A stretch of DNA of 6,944 nt. It comes from Reyranella sp. Its GTDB lineage: Bacteria; Pseudomonadota; Alphaproteobacteria; Reyranellales; Reyranellaceae. Where the stretch lies: the NCBI GenBank assembly GCA_016780605.1, contig JADHLS010000271.1:1-6944 (forward strand), written 5' to 3'. The notes beneath the pieces were generated by a model, which saw only the letters and a program-made list of their open reading frames with translations, ran no database searches and was not told where the DNA came from. Positions within the stretch are counted from its first letter, which is position 1. Each line of letters opens with the position of its first letter. This document shows, one piece after another, positions 1 through 6,206 of this stretch. The translations under genes and the position numbers were made by a program.

Positions 1-90
1 AGATTGAAGAAGAGGCGCGGCCGTTTCTGGCCGGCCAATCCCTGGCGCGAACGATTCACAGCCCAGCTTGCGCGCGCCCGCCGCAAGTAG
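1..90 (+). CDS. Possible 3' end of an upstream gene (partial, unidentified)
   Basis: An open frame enters from the left edge and stops at TAG 88-90, 13 bases before the dnaQ start. The 29 visible residues are rich in arginine and lysine and end in ARARRK; most codons finish in G or C, as in neighbouring genes. In many Alphaproteobacteria the gene before dnaQ is coaE (dephospho-CoA kinase), so coaE is the first guess from position, but no CoaE motif lies in this short tail. It could also be chance open sequence. Confidence 0.35.
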   Translation, partial: RLKKRRGRFWPANPWRERFTAQLARARRK

Positions 91-103
91 GGTACAAGGG
101 GCT

Positions 104-799
104 GTGCGGGAAATCGTTCTGGATACCGAGACCACGGGTCTCGATCCCCTGGCCGGCCATCGCGTCGTCGAAGTGGGCTGTATCGAGCTGGTCAATACGG
201 TCGCCACCGGCAAGACCTTCCACGCCTATTTCAATCCGGAAATGCTGATGCCGGCGGGCGCGCAGGACATCCACGGTCTCAGCGACGAGTTCCTGGCCGA
301 CAAGCCGTTGTTCGCCGACAAGGTCGAGGAGTTCCTGGCCTTCATCGGCGATGCCCAGCTGGTGATCCACAACGCCCAGTTCGACATCGGCTTCCTCAAC
401 GCCGAGCTGGAGCGGGTCGGCAAGGACAAGCTGACCAACGCCTACGTCGACACGGTGTCGGTGGCGCGCCGCAAGTTCCCCGGCCAGCGCGTCAGCCTCG
501 ATGCACTCTGCGAGCGCTTCAGCATCGACAACTCCAACCGCGTCAAGCACGGCGCGCTGCTCGATTCGGAGCTTCTGGCCGAGGTCTATCTCGAGCTGAG
601 CGGCGGCCGTCAGCGTGACCTCGGTTTGGCGGCAGAGGGTGCCGGCGTGGCGGTCGGCGTGCTCACGGTCAGCAACCTGCCGGTTCGCCCGCCGCGGCCG
701 CATGCGCCGACCGACGTCGAGCTCGCGGCGCACATCGCCTTCCTGGCCCAGATCAAGGAGCCGCTGTGGCTCAAGCTTGAGGCCGTCGCCGCCGATTAG
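104..799 (+). CDS. dnaQ: DNA polymerase III epsilon subunit, 3'-5' proofreading exonuclease
   Basis: This is the proofreading subunit of the replicative polymerase core, which removes mispaired 3' nucleotides in the cytoplasm. The 231-residue protein shows all three DEDDh exonuclease motifs. Exo I is DTETTG with D7 and E9, Exo II is HNAQFD with D94, and Exo III has H149 and D154 in KHGALLDSE. These match E. coli D12, E14, D103, H162 and D167 in order and spacing. The C-terminal tail (about 170-231) would hold the contact with the alpha subunit. The GTG at 104 is chosen because it gives the family-typical start MREIVLDTETTG; AAGGGG at 96-101 precedes it at an unusually short spacing of 2 bases. 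A TTG at 68 would add 12 residues unlike the family and overlap the possible upstream gene. The stop overlaps the stop of the convergent oxygenase gene. Confidence 0.95.
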   Translation: MREIVLDTETTGLDPLAGHRVVEVGCIELVNTVATGKTFHAYFNPEMLMPAGAQDIHGLSDEFLADKPLFADKVEEFLAFIGDAQLVIHNAQFDIGFLNAELERVGKDKLTNAYVDTVSVARRKFPGQRVSLDALCERFSIDNSNRVKHGALLDSELLAEVYLELSGGRQRDLGLAAEGAGVAVGVLTVSNLPVRPPRPHAPTDVELAAHIAFLAQIKEPLWLKLEAVAAD

Positions 800-2217
800 G
801 CGGGTAGCCAGTTGCCGTGCAGGCCGTGCGGCACACGGCGCGGCATCACGATCTCCGCGATGGGCGGCTTCTCGATGTCGACGGCGTCGAGGATGGCGAG
901 CACCGACCCGTCCGTCGCGCGATCGTAGACATAGGTCATGATCCAGCCATCGCTCTCGCTGCGGGCGCCGGCGCGCGGCACGAATACCGGCTCGTCGACC
1001 TCGCGGCCCGCCCCGAACTCGTGCACCGCCGAGCGGCCGGTCTGCAGGTCATAGCGGGCGATGGCGCCGAAGGCGCCAAGGTCATCGCCTTTGGCTTTGA
1101 CCGGTAGCCAACCGTAGCGATTGGCGCTGCCGGCGCGCGCCGGATCGACGCGCGGAAACTCGCCGATGCGATCATCGAGCTGCGTGCGCCTGATCGAGCT
1201 TGTCGCGAGGTCGAGCACGGCGCGCCACAGCATTGGCGAGGCACCGCCGAACAAGGCGCCGTGCTGGACGTAGTCGACGTTGATGCGGCCGTCGGCCTCG
1301 TGCGCATTCATGAAGTGAAAGACGAAGAAGGCCTCATCGGAGAACCATCGAACGTCGCCTGTGCCATCGCGGCGGATCACGGCAATGCGCGTTCCGCGTT
1401 CGGGCTGCCAGGACAGGCCGGCGTCGCCGAACACGGCGGGGCACAGGAAGAACACGACATGATCGCGCGTGAAGACGAAGTCGTGGATCATGAACGACGC
1501 GTCGGTGTCGATCGGCACGTCGCGCACGATCGCGCCGGCTTTGTCGACCACGCGGTAGGCGAGGAAGGGCGGCCTGAACCAGTAGCGGAACATCAACATC
1601 TCGCCGCTCGCCGGATCGATCTTGGGATGCGCCGTCATGCCGTCCTGAAGCTTGCCGGCAAAGTCGTAACGGCCCTTGGTCTCGAGCGTGGGCGCGAGCT
1701 CATAGGGGATGTCGCTTTCGTAGATCGCGAGGATGCGACCGGCGTGGCTCACCACGTTGGTGTTGGCGACGTTCTTGATGCGGCTCGGATCGCCGTCCGG
1801 CGGCACGTAACGCGGGTCAGGCGTGATCGGGCGCAGCAGGCTGCCGTAGATCGTGCGCCCGGCCCGCCGGTCGGCGCGCAGGCCTGCCGTCAGCACGAAG
1901 CGGTTGCGATAGCCCACCTTGCCGTCGGCGAAGGTGACGGCATGGACCATGCCATCGCCGTCGAACGGGTAGTTGTACGAGATCGGCGGATACGCGGGGT
2001 TGGGTCCGTTGCGCAGATACGTGCCGGCGATCTCGCGCGGGACCTCGCCGCGCACGACGAGACCGGCGACGTCGAGCTCGTCGTGGACGGGCGCGAAGCC
2101 CCCCTTGAGGAACGGATTGGGTTTGTCGGCCTGGGCGAAGGCCCGCCGCGACATCAAGGAGCCCGCCAGGCCAAGATGGCCGGCAAGCATCAGGAGGTCA
2201 CGGCGGGAGGATGCCAT
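796..2217 (-). CDS. Carotenoid oxygenase family protein (lignostilbene dioxygenase-like), predicted Tat-exported
   Basis: The 473-residue protein belongs to the RPE65/carotenoid cleavage oxygenase family, non-heme Fe(II) enzymes that use O2 to cleave C=C bonds in carotenoids, stilbenes or phenylpropenes. The four iron-binding histidines are visible: H197 (TAHPKIDP), H245 (FMIHDF), H301 (FVFHFMNAHE) and H467 (GLHGNW). The second-shell glutamates appear to be E167, E353 (EFPRVDP) and E409 (EPVFVPR). FDGDGMVHAV at 85-94 is another family block. From memory, the C-terminal blocks resemble Novosphingobium lignostilbene/isoeugenol oxygenases more than classical carotenoid enzymes; the substrate remains unknown. 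The N-terminus has SRRDLL (4-9), a hydrophobic stretch and AFA before Q29, which reads as a Tat signal with cleavage after A28. The ATG lies 6 bases after the secB stop without a strong ribosome site, suggesting translational coupling. Its stop TAA overlaps the dnaQ stop. Confidence 0.9.
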   Translation of the reverse strand: MASSRRDLLMLAGHLGLAGSLMSRRAFAQADKPNPFLKGGFAPVHDELDVAGLVVRGEVPREIAGTYLRNGPNPAYPPISYNYPFDGDGMVHAVTFADGKVGYRNRFVLTAGLRADRRAGRTIYGSLLRPITPDPRYVPPDGDPSRIKNVANTNVVSHAGRILAIYESDIPYELAPTLETKGRYDFAGKLQDGMTAHPKIDPASGEMLMFRYWFRPPFLAYRVVDKAGAIVRDVPIDTDASFMIHDFVFTRDHVVFFLCPAVFGDAGLSWQPERGTRIAVIRRDGTGDVRWFSDEAFFVFHFMNAHEADGRINVDYVQHGALFGGASPMLWRAVLDLATSSIRRTQLDDRIGEFPRVDPARAGSANRYGWLPVKAKGDDLGAFGAIARYDLQTGRSAVHEFGAGREVDEPVFVPRAGARSESDGWIMTYVYDRATDGSVLAILDAVDIEKPPIAEIVMPRRVPHGLHGNWLPA

Positions 2218-2223
2218 GCCGTG

Positions 2224-2748
2224 TCAGGCGTGGCCGACGGGCCCGCCTGCGATGCCCGGCATCTTGCCGCCGTTGGCCTCGAGCTGCTGGCGATAGAGCG
2301 CCACGAAGTCGACCGGCGCGATATTGAGCGGCGGGAAGCCGGCCTCGCGGGTGGCATTGGCGACCACGGCGCGGGCGAACGGGAAGAGCAGCCGCGGCGT
2401 CTCGATGAACAGCAGCGGCCCATAGGCCTCCTGCGGTACCTCGCCGATGCTGACCGTGCCGGCATAGACCAGCTCCAGCATGAACAGTGGCTCGTCCTTG
2501 GGCGTCTTGGCGTTGGCCTCGATCGACAGCGATACTTCGAAGGTCTTGGTGTCGAACTGCCGGTTGGTGACCTGGACGTTGAGCGAAAGCTGCGGCTGGG
2601 TCTGCTCGATCAGGCTCTGCGGCGCCCGCGGGTTCTCGAAGCTCAGGTCCTTGATGTACTGGCCGTGCATGATCAGCGGCGCGTTGGGCGCCTGCTGGGG
2701 AGCAGTGCCCGGCGGGCTCTGCGGCGGCAGGGGAGGGGTGTCGGTCAT
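2224..2748 (-). CDS. secB: Protein-export chaperone SecB
   Basis: SecB is a cytosolic tetrameric chaperone that keeps precursor proteins unfolded and delivers them to SecA at the Sec translocon. The 174-residue product carries the family core from about residue 27 onward: GQYIKDLSFENP, QLSLNVQV, LELVYAG, and LLFIETPRLLFPFARAVV with the following NATREAGFPPLNIAPVDF. It is somewhat longer than the 155-residue E. coli protein because of a proline- and glutamine-rich N-terminal extension (about 1-24), of a kind common in alphaproteobacterial SecB. The ATG at 2746-2748 is preceded on its strand by purine-rich sequence but no clear Shine-Dalgarno. It is divergent from the C26-family gene and probably leads an mRNA that continues into the oxygenase gene. 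The secB-opposite-dnaQ arrangement is typical of the class, though the two genes are here separated by the oxygenase. Confidence 0.95.
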   Translation of the reverse strand: MTDTPPLPPQSPPGTAPQQAPNAPLIMHGQYIKDLSFENPRAPQSLIEQTQPQLSLNVQVTNRQFDTKTFEVSLSIEANAKTPKDEPLFMLELVYAGTVSIGEVPQEAYGPLLFIETPRLLFPFARAVVANATREAGFPPLNIAPVDFVALYRQQLEANGGKMPGIAGGPVGHA

Positions 2749-2908
2749 GGCGTACTTTCGCTCACTGTTTCAGGCGCGGTTTCGCGCGGGCGGTACCACG
2801 CAGGGCTGCACTGCACAAGCCGCGGGCAGGCGCGGCAGCCTGCCATTTGCAAAGCCATGGGCCAAATAAGAGAATAACAGTCAGGATTTTGCACCTTTGG
2901 CAGAAGAT
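2749..2908. promoter_or_regulatory. Divergent intergenic control region between secB and the C26-family gene
   Basis: The 160 bases between two divergent starts must drive transcription both ways. The half near secB is GC-rich and contains an inverted repeat. The half near the right-hand gene has an AT-rich patch (about 2845-2890) that stands out from the surroundings. For the rightward direction a weak sigma70-like pair is possible: TTGCAA at 2847-2852 and AGAATA at 2871-2876 with an 18-base spacer, the -10 being a poor match. No convincing leftward boxes were found. The region is supported by gene orientation; the individual boxes are guesses. Confidence 0.5.
2825..2844. repeat. Perfect 7-bp inverted repeat in the secB leader
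   Basis: GGCAGGC (2825-2831) and GCCTGCC (2838-2844) are exact reverse complements separated by GCGGCA. In RNA this is a seven-pair GC-rich hairpin with a 6-base loop about 77 bases upstream of the secB start; as DNA it could be an operator. No U-tract follows on either strand, so it is not a standard terminator. In DNA this GC-rich, a 7-bp palindrome can occur by chance. Confidence 0.4.
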
Positions 2909-3730
2909 ATGGATCGATCTTCCTATCGCCCTCTCGTTGGCGTGACGGCCTGTTTGAAGGAGAACGGCCGCGGCGGCCGGCACCACGCGGTAGGCGACAA
3001 GTACGTCCAGGCGGCGATCCATGCCGTGGGCGGCCTGCCGGTGCTGATCCCGGCAATCGGTCCGCAGCTCGGCGACGATGAAGCGGCCACCATCGAGGCC
3101 CTCGACCGCCTGTTCGATTGCCTCGACGGTGTCCTGCTGACCGGCAGCCCGTCCAATGTCGAGCCGCATCACTACGGTGGCGACCTCAGCCGTACGGGCA
3201 CGTCGCACGATCCGGCGCGCGACGCCACCACCCTGCCGCTGATCCGTCATGCGCTCGACCGCGGCGTGCCGCTGTTCGCGATCTGTCGCGGCTTGCAGGA
3301 GGTGAACGTGGCGCTGGGCGGCACGCTGCACCAGCTGGTGCACGAGGTCGAAGGACGCTGGGATCATCGTTCGCCCAAGTCGTCCGACATGGATGTCAAT
3401 TACGGGCCGGCCCACTCCATCGACATCGTTGAAGGCGGCGTGCTTCATCGCCTGCTGGGCGAGCGTCGCGTGAGGGTGAACTCGTTGCATGCCCAGGGCG
3501 TCGATCGCCTGGCGCCGCGGGCGCGGCTCGAAGCCGTCGCCGAGGACGGCCAGGTCGAAGCCTTCAGCGTTGCCGATGCGCCGGCCTTTGCGCTCGCCTT
3601 GCAATGGCATCCCGAGCATCGGGCGCTGGAGAATCCGGTGTCGATGAAGCTGTTCGATGCCTTCGCCGCGGCCTGCCGCTCACGCGCAGCGGCACGCCTC
3701 GGACCTCCCCTGCGCGCCGCCGCGGAGTAA
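2909..3730 (+). CDS. Peptidase C26 family protein (gamma-glutamyl-gamma-aminobutyrate hydrolase/PuuD-like, class I glutamine amidotransferase fold)
   Basis: Enzymes of this family hydrolyse gamma-glutamyl amide bonds, PuuD releasing GABA from gamma-glutamyl-GABA in putrescine breakdown. The 273-residue protein has the whole domain: RPLVGVTAC near the start, GVLLTGSPSNVEP (74-86) forming the oxyanion-side loop, the nucleophile elbow FAICRGLQEVNVALGG with C126, NSLHAQGVDRL (191-201), and QWHPEH with catalytic H234 and E236. Length is close to E. coli PuuD (254). The protein is probably cytosolic; no signal is seen. I chose ATG 2909; a TTG at 2897, with AGGA 10 bases upstream, would add four residues and cannot be excluded. 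Only 4 bases separate its stop from the gentisate dioxygenase-type gene, whose ribosome site lies inside this gene's end, so the two are co-transcribed. The substrate is unknown; no putrescine pathway gene is nearby. Confidence 0.88.
   Translation: MDRSSYRPLVGVTACLKENGRGGRHHAVGDKYVQAAIHAVGGLPVLIPAIGPQLGDDEAATIEALDRLFDCLDGVLLTGSPSNVEPHHYGGDLSRTGTSHDPARDATTLPLIRHALDRGVPLFAICRGLQEVNVALGGTLHQLVHEVEGRWDHRSPKSSDMDVNYGPAHSIDIVEGGVLHRLLGERRVRVNSLHAQGVDRLAPRARLEAVAEDGQVEAFSVADAPAFALALQWHPEHRALENPVSMKLFDAFAAACRSRAAARLGPPLRAAAE
3724..3727 (+). promoter_or_regulatory. Ribosome binding site of the gentisate dioxygenase-type gene
   Basis: GGAG lies 7 bases before ATG 3735 and abuts the upstream stop codon. 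It fixes the start against an upstream in-frame ATG at 3657, and implies coupled translation. Confidence 0.7.
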
Positions 3731-3734
3731 AGAC

Positions 3735-4778
3735 ATGACAGCCACGGCCACCCGCAATAACGCGCGGCGCGACTTCTACGAGCGCATCGGTGGCCTCTCG
3801 ATGGCGCCGCTCTGGGAATCCCTGCATCAGCTGGTGCCGCCGCAGCCCGCGCCCAAGTACCAGGCGGCGCACTGGGACTATGACAAGGTGCGGCCGTTCC
3901 TGATGGAATCGGGCTCGCTGATCACCGCCAAGGAAGCGGTGCGCCGCGTGCTCATCCTGGAGAACCCGGCGATGCCGGGCGGTGCCTGCATCACACCCAC
4001 GCTCTATGCCGGCCTGCAGCTGATCCTGCCGGGCGAGGTGGCGCCGAGCCACCGTCACACCCAATCGGCGCTGCGCTTCATCGTCGAGGGCGAGGGCGCC
4101 TACACCGCCGTCGACGGCGAGCGCACGATCATGCACGAGGGCGACTTCGTCATCACGCCGACCTGGACCTGGCACGACCATGGCAATGAGTCCAAGAAGC
4201 CGATGGTCTGGCTCGACGGTCTCGACATCCCGCTGGTGTCGATGTTCAACGCAGGCTTCGCCGAGAACGGCGAAACCGACGAGCAGGCAGTGACCGCGCC
4301 CGAGGGCACGTCCGACGCCAAGTTCGCCAGCGGCCTGCTGCCGGTCGACTGGAAGCCCGCGCGCCAGACCTCGCCGATCTTCAACTATCCCTATGCGCGC
4401 ACGCGCGAGGCGCTGGCCGGTCTCGAAAAGGCCGGTCCGCCCGATGCCTGCCACGGCTACAAGCTGCGCTATGTGAATCCTGCGAGCGGCGGCGCGCCGA
4501 TTGCCACCATGGGCACGTTCATGCAGCTCCTGCCCAAGGGCTTCCACACGGCACCCTACCGCAGCACCGACGGCACCGTATTCTCGGTCGTCGAGGGCAC
4601 GGGTGAGAGCGTGATCGGGGGCAAGACCTTCCGCTGGAAAAAGCGCGATCACTTCGTCGTGCCGAGCTGGGCCAAGGTCGAGCATCGCGCCGACAGCGAG
4701 GCCGTGCTGTTCTCTTTCTCCGACCGTCCGGTGCAGGAGAAGCTCGACCTGTGGCGCGAGGATCGCGGCGGGCGCTAG
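3735..4778 (+). CDS. Gentisate 1,2-dioxygenase-type bicupin ring-cleavage enzyme
   Basis: Enzymes of this family use Fe(II) and O2 to open the ring of gentisate (2,5-dihydroxybenzoate) to maleylpyruvate; relatives act on salicylate, 1-hydroxy-2-naphthoate or 5-substituted salicylates. The 347-residue length is normal. The first cupin carries the metal site: H106 and H108 in PSHRHTQSALRF, and H147 in TWTWHDHGNE, in line with E. coli-type H104, H106 and H145. The block GLDIPLV follows at 162-168. The second cupin (about 268-335) has FMQLLPKGF and SVVEGTGESVIGG, and its metal ligands look incomplete, as usual for the C-terminal half. ATG 3735 is preferred over in-frame ATG 3657, which would overlap the upstream gene by 74 bases and lacks family sequence. 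It is second in an operon with the C26-family gene. No maleylpyruvate isomerase or fumarylpyruvate hydrolase is present here, so true gentisate specificity is not proven. Confidence 0.9.
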   Translation: MTATATRNNARRDFYERIGGLSMAPLWESLHQLVPPQPAPKYQAAHWDYDKVRPFLMESGSLITAKEAVRRVLILENPAMPGGACITPTLYAGLQLILPGEVAPSHRHTQSALRFIVEGEGAYTAVDGERTIMHEGDFVITPTWTWHDHGNESKKPMVWLDGLDIPLVSMFNAGFAENGETDEQAVTAPEGTSDAKFASGLLPVDWKPARQTSPIFNYPYARTREALAGLEKAGPPDACHGYKLRYVNPASGGAPIATMGTFMQLLPKGFHTAPYRSTDGTVFSVVEGTGESVIGGKTFRWKKRDHFVVPSWAKVEHRADSEAVLFSFSDRPVQEKLDLWREDRGGR

Positions 4779-4795
4779 TCCAGGGCACTAGTCCA
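4772..4795. repeat. Imperfect short tandem repeat carrying the stop codons of two convergent genes
   Basis: GCGCTAGTCCA (4772-4782) and GCACTAGTCCA (4785-4795) match at 10 of 11 positions and are separated by two bases. The first copy supplies TAG for the dioxygenase gene on the plus strand (4776-4778). The second supplies CTA, which reads TAG for the LytTR gene on the minus strand (4788-4790). The 9-base gap between the genes leaves no room for a hairpin terminator. Confidence 0.6.
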
Positions 4796-5585
4796 ACCAG
4801 CCCGCCTGTTTCACCTGATCCTGATAGGTCTTGCTCACCGGTACATGAAGGCCGTTGCGCAGCACGAGCCGTGGACGTCGACCGTTGCGTTCCGCCGAGG
4901 CGACGGCGCCTTCGGCGACCCACCACGACCGATGCACCTGCCGGCCGCGTGATGGCCCCAGCTCGGCCAGCGCATCGCGCAGGCGCAGCAGGATCAGGTC
5001 GCTGCCGAGGGCGGTGTGGATGCGAAGGTAATGGTCCTCCATCTCAAGCGCCAGCAAGTCGCGGCCGAGCACCGGCGGCACACGACGGAAGAAGTCGGCG
5101 GTAGGAGCCTCTGCGCCGGAGGCGGGTGCCGCGGCGACTGCCGCAGCGACTCTGGCACGCTCGGAATCGGCTTCGGCGTGCAGACGCTGCTCGACGAACA
5201 GGCCGACCAGGATGGAAATGACCACCGCCAGGAACGCCGTCTGCGGAAATATGTAGGGAAAGGCGCCCCAAGGAAGCGGCCGGACGAGCCAGCTATGGAC
5301 GACGATGACTGCCGCCGTTATCGGCAACGCCGACAGGATGCCCGCCAAAGCCATGCGGGCGGCGACCTGCCAGCGGGTGAAAGCTTCGATCCGACGCAAC
5401 GCAACGATGATGCCGATCACCAGCACCCAGGACAGCACGCCTATGATGGTGAAGTAGAGCAGGCGCCTGCCCAGCCCCATCGCCTCGTAGCTGCCGAACG
5501 GCCCGGTCACCGCCATGACCACGGCAACGCCCAGCACCCACGGCAGGTGATAGGGAATCGTCCTGAGTGGCATCCATTCGCGCAT
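4788..5585 (-). CDS. Membrane-anchored LytTR-family DNA-binding regulator
   Basis: The 265-residue protein joins an N-terminal membrane domain to a C-terminal LytTR DNA-binding domain, and so probably controls transcription directly from the inner membrane in response to a membrane or envelope signal. Hydrophobic helices are seen at about 14-30, 42-63, 75-99 and 110-132. A charged, then Ala/Pro-rich linker (133-168) follows, and the LytTR domain spans about 170-262 with typical blocks LLALEMEDHYLRIHT, LRDALAEL, VHRSWWVA and LHVPVSKTY. No receiver domain or histidine kinase is present. The frame stays open upstream to 5861, but the sequence before residue 1 is not membrane- or family-like and runs antisense into the divergent gene. 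ATG 5585 is therefore chosen, with ATG 5573 as alternative; neither has a good ribosome site. It is divergent from a small membrane protein gene, a probable target along with its own gene. Confidence 0.85.
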   Translation of the reverse strand: MREWMPLRTIPYHLPWVLGVAVVMAVTGPFGSYEAMGLGRRLLYFTIIGVLSWVLVIGIIVALRRIEAFTRWQVAARMALAGILSALPITAAVIVVHSWLVRPLPWGAFPYIFPQTAFLAVVISILVGLFVEQRLHAEADSERARVAAAVAAAPASGAEAPTADFFRRVPPVLGRDLLALEMEDHYLRIHTALGSDLILLRLRDALAELGPSRGRQVHRSWWVAEGAVASAERNGRRPRLVLRNGLHVPVSKTYQDQVKQAGWLD

Positions 5586-5597
5586 CGTGAAACGATG
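5583..5597. repeat. Inverted repeat over the LytTR gene start
   Basis: CATCGT (5583-5588) and ACGATG (5592-5597) are perfect reverse complements around GAA. The left arm contains the chosen start codon of the LytTR gene (ATG on the minus strand at 5585-5583). In RNA this makes a six-pair hairpin with a 3-base loop that hides that AUG; as DNA it could be a small operator. It may also be chance, or argue for starting at 5573. Confidence 0.4.
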
Positions 5598-5697
5598 ATC
5601 CCGGCAGATCGCGAAAAACGCCAGCCCTTCCACGTAGCAGCGATGGCATGGCGGTCCCGACGCGCCGATGGTGTCGGCCTCCTCCAAGGGAGTCTTA
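5586..5697. promoter_or_regulatory. Divergent control region between the LytTR regulator and the membrane protein operon
   Basis: These 112 bases separate the two starts and should hold promoters for both directions. No clear -35/-10 pair is visible. The short word CGATG recurs at 5593, 5641 and 5666, the latter two as CGATGG 25 bases apart. LytTR proteins generally bind paired direct repeats, but this spacing and sequence do not match a consensus I can vouch for. Support is mainly from gene orientation. Confidence 0.4.
5686..5692 (+). promoter_or_regulatory. Strong ribosome binding site of the small membrane protein gene
   Basis: AAGGGAG lies 5 bases before ATG 5698. It decides this start over an in-frame GTG at 5671 and the ATG at 5668, and is the best Shine-Dalgarno match I found in the window. 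Confidence 0.75.
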
Positions 5698-6204
5698 ATG
5701 CCGTCATTTTTCCAGATCGTCGCCAACACCCCGTTATGGGTGTGGCCGCTCTTGCTGTTCGTGCTGTGGCTGGGCTGGCGCGGCCTGCAGCCGCGGATCC
5801 TGCCGGTGGGACGACTGGCCGTCCTTCCCTTGGTCGGCGTCGGCACCTCGGCGACCGGCATCGCACAATCAATGCAGCCCAGGCTCGCCGTCCTTGGCTG
5901 GTCGGTGGCGCTGCTGGCGGCATTGCCACTGGGTTACCTCATCGGCTCTCGCCGCTCCCTGCGCCCGCTCGGTGGTGGACGGATCGAGATCGCGGGCGGC
6001 TGGTTCGTGCTGGTCTTCGCCGTGTCGATCTTCGCCGTGCGCTACACGCTCGGTGTGCTGTTCGGGGTCATGCCGGCGTTGCGCGCCGAAACGTTCTGGA
6101 TCGTCCTGTCGGGGGGCGTCGGCGGCATCGTCACCGGCATCGGCGTGGGCTGGATCGCGAACCTGTTGCGGCGGGCCTATCGCCCGGCCGTGCTGACGGG
6201 CTAG
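5698..6204 (+). CDS. Small multi-pass inner-membrane protein, function unknown
   Basis: The 168-residue protein is almost wholly hydrophobic, with about five likely membrane helices at roughly 12-28, 37-57, 65-83, 100-123 and 133-155, joined by short arginine-containing loops. The opening IVANTPLWVWPLLLFVLWLG resembles a family of small proteobacterial membrane proteins of unknown function (possibly DUF6622, from memory, not checked). No catalytic or transport motif is recognised. The start is set by a strong ribosome site. The gene is divergent from the LytTR regulator and ends 2 bases before the exported TPR-like gene, so the two plus-strand genes form an operon. A role as signal partner, inhibitor or regulated target of the LytTR protein is inferred from position only. 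Confidence 0.8.
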   Translation: MPSFFQIVANTPLWVWPLLLFVLWLGWRGLQPRILPVGRLAVLPLVGVGTSATGIAQSMQPRLAVLGWSVALLAALPLGYLIGSRRSLRPLGGGRIEIAGGWFVLVFAVSIFAVRYTLGVLFGVMPALRAETFWIVLSGGVGGIVTGIGVGWIANLLRRAYRPAVLTG

Positions 6205-6206
6205 CC

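Noticed and set aside
1261..2877. A 538-codon open frame on the plus strand opposite the oxygenase and secB genes
   Set aside because: It is antisense to two well-supported genes, has no recognisable domain, and is of the low-complexity Arg/His/Val-rich type that GC-rich coding DNA yields on the opposite strand.
2762..3619. A 285-codon open frame on the minus strand opposite the C26-family gene
   Set aside because: It overlaps the complete catalytic domain coded on the other strand, has no domain of its own, and would cover the divergent promoter region.
3564..4685. A 373-codon open frame on the minus strand opposite the gentisate dioxygenase-type gene
   Set aside because: The plus-strand product has all cupin metal residues and normal length; the antisense product is repetitive, Arg/His/Gly-rich and without family features.
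5586..5861. A 92-residue N-terminal extension of the LytTR regulator
   Set aside because: It would overlap the well-marked start of the divergent membrane protein gene, and its sequence is Pro/Arg/Thr-rich and unlike the family.
5016..6206. A long upstream extension of the frame of the TPR-like gene
   Set aside because: It runs antisense to the LytTR gene and out of frame through the membrane protein gene. The signal peptide begins only at GTG 6207, so the upstream part is not coding.
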